Positions 60,301 to 64,000 of a stretch of 64,000 nt of DNA are shown in pieces. The position numbers and the translations under genes were made by a program. Source of the DNA: Talinum fruticosum (Eukaryota; Streptophyta; Magnoliopsida; Caryophyllales; Talinaceae); contig JAITYX010000052.1 in NCBI GenBank assembly GCA_021018815.1, positions 1,602,501 through 1,666,500 of the forward strand. Reading direction: 5' to 3'. The notes beneath the pieces are model-generated. The model made no database searches. It had not been told where the DNA came from and saw nothing but the letters and a program-made list of their open reading frames with translations. The first letter of the stretch is position 1; every line of letters begins with the position of its first letter.

Positions 60301-61740
60301 TAATTTCTATTATTTTATACATAGAAAAGTTTGATCATAGGGAGATGTACAAACTTATCAAAATATTTGGGTTTTGAAGTTGAATTAATTATTTACTTTT
60401 TCTTTTCATATTTATAGGGTTTTTATGGTTGATTTTTGCATTTAAGTAGCTATTTTAGAAAAATATTTTTCTTCTACCAAATAAAGGAAAATGTGGGTGA
60501 AAAATGGTTTTCCTTAAAAATTCATTTTCCCATGAAAAATAATTTCATAGGAAAATATTTTCCCTCAACCGAACACACCCTAAACTTTTAAAAAGTCATC
60601 TTCAAAGACTGCCGTCCTAATATATAATAATTTCATGAAACAATCTCACTTTAAAATTTTGTATATACCTAATTAAAATTAAGTCCCACAAAAACGATGG
60701 TACGAAGCACGAGCTTTCCAAGTAGTATTAAACAAAAGTACATACCAGAAGTTACATTGAAGCCATGTTGTCGGAGGATGCGAAAGAGCAAAGATACACT
60801 GTAGAGATCATATCTTCGACAATGTTCTTGATAGCTCTGCGACATTCGTTCTAAGGCCTTCTCGATCTCATCTTCGAAGTGATATGCCACCCCAAGACGT
60901 TCGATTGCATCGATGAACTTGAGCTCCTCAAGTGGCTCGCTAGCTTTCGCCACCAGCTCCTTCTTCACTTCTTCTTTTTGGGTTTTCACCTCCTGCTCCT
61001 TCTCCTTATGTGTTGCCTGAGAGTCGATAGTCGTGAAAATTTAGGTGAGTGTTTATTGTTTAGCTAGGGGTTGGAAAACTATTGTTATGACTTATGAATA
61101 AACATTTTCATTTTTCCCGGAAATATAAATGAAATTGTAGTAGAGATATTTCGATATGTCTATCAAGTGAGTGTTGATCTAATGACAAACACACTATGTT
61201 TTCATCGTCTCCCTAAAATTTGAACCTTAGAGGAGATTCATCCCATAATTATTTCAGAGTACATGGACCCTATGCCTTGAGGACGTGGTTAAAAGCGTTC
61301 CACATTTTTGTTACGATATATGGAATATATATTGCTTATATTATAAAAATGCTTAATTGATCCTTTGGCCTCATTTAACCCTGAAGTACTTTCCAATCTT
61401 ATTACTTCATACATAAATTTATAATGACTATCATTATTGATAATAACCATCGCTTAATTAAATCTATATCGTATATTTATTCCGAATCAATTACAACCAT
61501 TCAATTTTTTGCTTTTAACTATAAGTTGAGAAATACATTATGAAAACCAAAAATATTATTTTGTCTAAATGGCATGTCATCTTTGATAAGTATGCTTACA
61601 AAATGTAGTGAAGAAAAGCTGGGAACAGGAGCTGTACGAATGTTGAATTGATTGAATTATACCTGATCATGGTGAGTAAGGTTAAGGAAGTGATCACCCC
61701 AGGGGCATGGATGAAAGTTGGCAATCGGACGAGAACCCAT
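54374..61740 (-). CDS. sesquiterpene synthase (TPS-a), right copy, intact
   Basis: Seven exons on the minus strand: 61663-61740, 60746-61016, 57875-58253, 57386-57598, 57174-57312, 55092-55346 and 54374-54673. They total 1635 bases, 544 residues plus stop, the normal length for TPS-a enzymes, and all borders are GT-AG. Starts [18 protein letters not shown] with RPx8W at R4-W14 and no plastid transit peptide, so a cytosolic enzyme acting on farnesyl diphosphate is expected. RxR is R256-D-R258. The first metal site is D293-D-T-Y-D297. The second is N439-D-I-G-G-H-K-F-E447, with Gly at the usual Ser/Thr position. It ends LLLVDSIPI. The product cannot be told from sequence. Introns 2 (2.5 kb) and 5 (1.8 kb) are filled with transposons; intron 5 of the neighbour is only 181 bases. 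A TATA box lies about 100 bases upstream. Confidence 0.93.
55372..56815. mobile_element. solo Copia-type LTR in terpene synthase intron 5, split by a hAT element
   Basis: It begins TGTTAGGATC and ends CTCCCAACA, and is flanked by the perfect 5-base duplication ATCAC (55367-55371 and 56816-56820). Without the nested hAT element and its extra target copy the LTR is about 507 bases. It contains GACACGAGTTTTTAAGATG, resembling the LTR at 38177-38813. No primer-binding site or coding sequence adjoins it, so it is a solo LTR left by recombination. Confidence 0.8.
55807..56735. mobile_element. non-autonomous hAT element nested in the solo LTR
   Basis: Terminal inverted repeats CAATGACGGATCCAAGGG (left) and, inverted from the right end, CAATGGCAAATCCAGGG. 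The flanks are TGGAAAC (55800-55806) and TGGAAAAC (56736-56743), an 8-base hAT duplication in which one A of a run is missing on the left. The element is 929 bases. The interior has a GC-rich first half (55990-56300) with no real transposase frame. Confidence 0.8.
58753..59513. mobile_element. non-autonomous hAT-like element rich in GGGTATGGG repeats, in intron 2
   Basis: The ends TAGGGATGGCA and TTGCCATCCCTA are inverted repeats, a known plant hAT-type terminus. Both subterminal regions carry many copies of GGGTATGG / CCCATACCC / AAACCCG in opposite orientation, which generate spurious His-Thr and Pro-Tyr frames. It is 761 bases with no coding capacity. The flanks are G-rich and an 8-base target duplication could not be confirmed. 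Confidence 0.7.
59970..60580. mobile_element. Harbinger/Tourist-like MITE in intron 2
   Basis: The left end TGGTGTGTTTGTTTCAGTGA and the inverted right end GGGTGTGTTCGGTTGAGGGA are matching terminal repeats. Inner sequence GAAAATATTTTC occurs at both ends. TAA flanks both sides (59967-59969 and 60581-60583), as expected for the family. It is 611 bases, non-coding, and lies 0.46 kb from the hAT-like element in the same intron. Confidence 0.7.
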
Positions 61741-61840
61741 CCTTCTTGATATATAGTTTAAATTTAAGCAGATGTACTTTTAAAAAAAAAAATATTAGAG
61801 GGGTTTAAGGTTTGAAGACATCTCTGTGGCTCACTGACCA

Positions 61841-61848
61841 TATTTATA
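61841..61848 (-). promoter_or_regulatory. TATA box of the right terpene synthase
   Basis: TATAAATA on the minus strand, about 100 bases before the start codon at 61740. Confidence 0.6.
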
Positions 61849-64000
61849 AGGGGAAAATATAAATTCAAGAATGGGTTACTGTGCACTAGTGTTGGTTGAG
61901 ATATTTAATGTTCGAGTGGTCGTTCTCAATTTTGAAAACTGAAAAAGATATTGTTATCGAACACGTATAAATTAATAGTACTTTCGTTGTTGTTTTCACA
62001 TTATGAGGGAATATTAAAAAAATATAAAATTTAGTAAAAGTGACTTGATAAAATTAGGTTATATTTTCATTTTTTGCACAATTAAGAGTAATAGGGCATT
62101 TAAAAAAAAAATAATAGTTCGCATTGGCCTACTTAGGCTTGTTACCATGAAAAACTTAGACCACATATAGTAAGAGCAAATCGACCCGGCAATCGGATCA
62201 TTCGGATCGATTTCGATTTTGGTTAGTTCGTTCCGGATCATGTTCGGATCGTTACAATTCAATTAAGTTTCTGGTTGGGTCAGGTTCATGTCGGTCGATT
62301 TTGGATTAGCTTATATTTGGTTCAATAAGCTTATCTTGTAGAAACGAAACACTTTAGTGAGAAATATTCAAATTATATTCGGATCATCTCAATTTAATTG
62401 TTAAAATATCGGGTCGAGTTGGATTCAAGTTGGGTAGGGTCGGTTTTGCCAGGAGCAAATTTGCATACTCGACAAGGCAGATTTGTTGGTGGACGCCATA
62501 TCATTTTACTTATTATCAAAAAGTTGTAGGAGTTATCAGGCCAAATTATATGTCGAATATAAAATTAAGAGATAAATGTTTGTATGTATCGTATACCATA
62601 TACATTAACATTTGTTGTATCAATTCATTTAAATTCTCATGCCAAAATTACAATCACATAATATTGACATGTTACTTTTAACTTATTATAAGTTTATTAT
62701 TGATTGATACTGATGAGTGTTGATTAATACTGAATATATAGGAAATTATAATTAGAAAACATGATCAAGTGGTGATTTCACCACAAAAAGTGACTTGTTT
62801 CAATAGAAATCTAGTGAAAAATTATATTTTCTATTGGTAAAAGATCATATTTGCAACATATTCATCTATATGTTGGTATAAAAGTTTGAACACTTTGGCG
62901 TCTAAATCGATGCCAATAATTACAAGATAAATAAAGAATTTGTTAGTATTGTTGTTATTCTCAACAAATGAAAACTAATATATTGGTGTTGTTACTACAT
63001 TATTAGCAGTCCAATTATTTATTGGTATTGGATTACATTAACAACAATATTATATAAAAAAATTTATGTTGGTATTAGATCTTATTGGGAAAAATAAAAT
63101 AACAATTAAAAAATAAAATCATCAATTATTACTCAACACAAATCTACGAGCAATTTTGTTAGAATTAATTTTAATAGTTGTTTCATCAACAATATTGCAG
63201 CTATATGTTTTAAATATGTGACTGGAAAGGTCATATGTTACAATGGTTCATCTTCCATTCTTTTATCGGATGAGCCTTCATTCTGAATTACATGAACTAA
63301 TTAAAGTTGGATATGAGATTATTTAAATTAAATGTGATAGTAAAATTATTTTGACACAATTAAGGGAAACATCCAGTTTATTATGACAAGTTCACTTCAT
63401 CATCAACAATATCATCTACTTTATCGGTAATGCCTTTAAGATGATGATACATCATATTTTAGGGCCACTGCAAATTGGTTAGAACTTTTTGGCCACTTTT
63501 TTTCTTCATTAGTTTTTTTACATGTAGCTCATCACCATTTTTATTCTTTTATTTTATTTGCTTAAATTTCTTGTTTATATTTATTCTTTCGTAAAAACAA
63601 TTTGCCAAACTTCATCCTAAGGGTAATAGATAAGGAATATCAAGGCATGTTCAAAATTACATAAAAAAAATATAAATAACAAATATAGTAGAAACAAAAA
63701 AACGAATATAAATGAATAAAAAGATTAATAGAAAAGAACACAAACGAATAGAAACAAATATTAACCAATAGAAACGAACAGAAAACAGAAATATATGATG
63801 ATTTTTATATAATTTAAAAAATCCCTCAAGATCTTATTTTACAAAGAAACTTATCTAATTAATCTAAATTTTTCTTCCAATAGAATCTTTTTAATCTAAT
63901 TTAATAAGAGAAAAGAATTAATAAACGGTATAACTTCCTACTATTTACCATCTCCTACCTTCACCGCTCCACAAATACTTCTTAGCCACACCTGCCCAGT
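61849..64000. other. upstream region of the right terpene synthase, transposon-derived in part
   Basis: Bases 62190-62460 repeat the words GGATC, TTCGGATC and GGTCGG and look like the subterminal part of a DNA element. A LINE RNase H relic is at about 63290-63560. No intact gene; the window ends in AT-rich sequence. Confidence 0.45.
63290..63560 (+). pseudogene. decayed LINE RNase H fragment
   Basis: In shifting frames: GYEII, IKCDSKIILTQLRET and, further on, ATANWLELFGHFF. Their order and spacing resemble the RNase H C-terminal part of plant LINEs (DSK..., AxWLARFGH). Interrupted by stops. Confidence 0.4.

Overview
The window is nuclear DNA from a flowering plant, most likely an asterid-type eudicot. 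The signs are AT-rich intergenic sequence, GT-AG introns, plant-only gene families (SPOROCYTELESS/NOZZLE, BBX28/29-type B-box protein, PHOS32/34-type universal stress protein, PBP1/KIC-type EF-hand protein, TPS-a terpene synthases), a plant tRNA-Ser(AGA), and plant transposons (Copia, LINE, RTE, hAT, Stowaway and Harbinger MITEs). The species cannot be named from the sequence alone.

Left half (1-33.7 kb), conserved gene block. The 3' exons of a Trm5-type tRNA m1G37 methyltransferase (1252-2409, +) are followed by a 6-kb gene desert. That desert holds a G-box pair next to a foldback. Next come SPL/NZZ (8558-10115, +), tRNA-Ser(AGA) (13348-13429, -), a PHOS34/PHOS32-like universal stress protein (14282-16039, + with probable further 3' exons), a decayed copy of a B-box gene (24011-24274, -), the intact BBX28/29-like gene (27122-27682, -) and a PBP1/KIC-like EF-hand gene (33285-33629, -). 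As I recall, this is the same gene order as Arabidopsis At4g27340 - At4g27330 - At4g27320 - At4g27310 - At4g27280, so this is an ancient microsyntenic block.

Right half (33.9-64 kb), lineage-specific region. It holds LINE tails, a degraded Copia element (about 38.2-44.5 kb, coding on -) with a second LTR nested in it, and then two tandem TPS-a sesquiterpene synthase genes on the minus strand. Both have the same seven-exon layout. The right copy (54374-61740) is fully open, 544 codons, with RPx8W, RxR, DDTYD and an NDxxGxxxE motif. The left copy (44875-51419) is open through exon 6 but has two one-base frameshifts in exon 7. The introns have been swollen by transposons: a 3.2-kb LINE in intron 2 of the left gene; in the right gene, a solo Copia LTR with a nested hAT element in intron 5, and two more DNA elements in intron 2.

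A cross-cutting observation is that nearly every break in an otherwise conserved gene (Trm5, SPL exon 1, TPS exon 7, the Copia gag, one hAT target-site duplication) is repaired by adding a single base to a short homopolymer. That pattern points to residual indel error in a long-read assembly at least as strongly as to real pseudogenes. No clearly new biological system was found; the most notable object is the transposon-laden terpene synthase pair inserted next to a conserved block.
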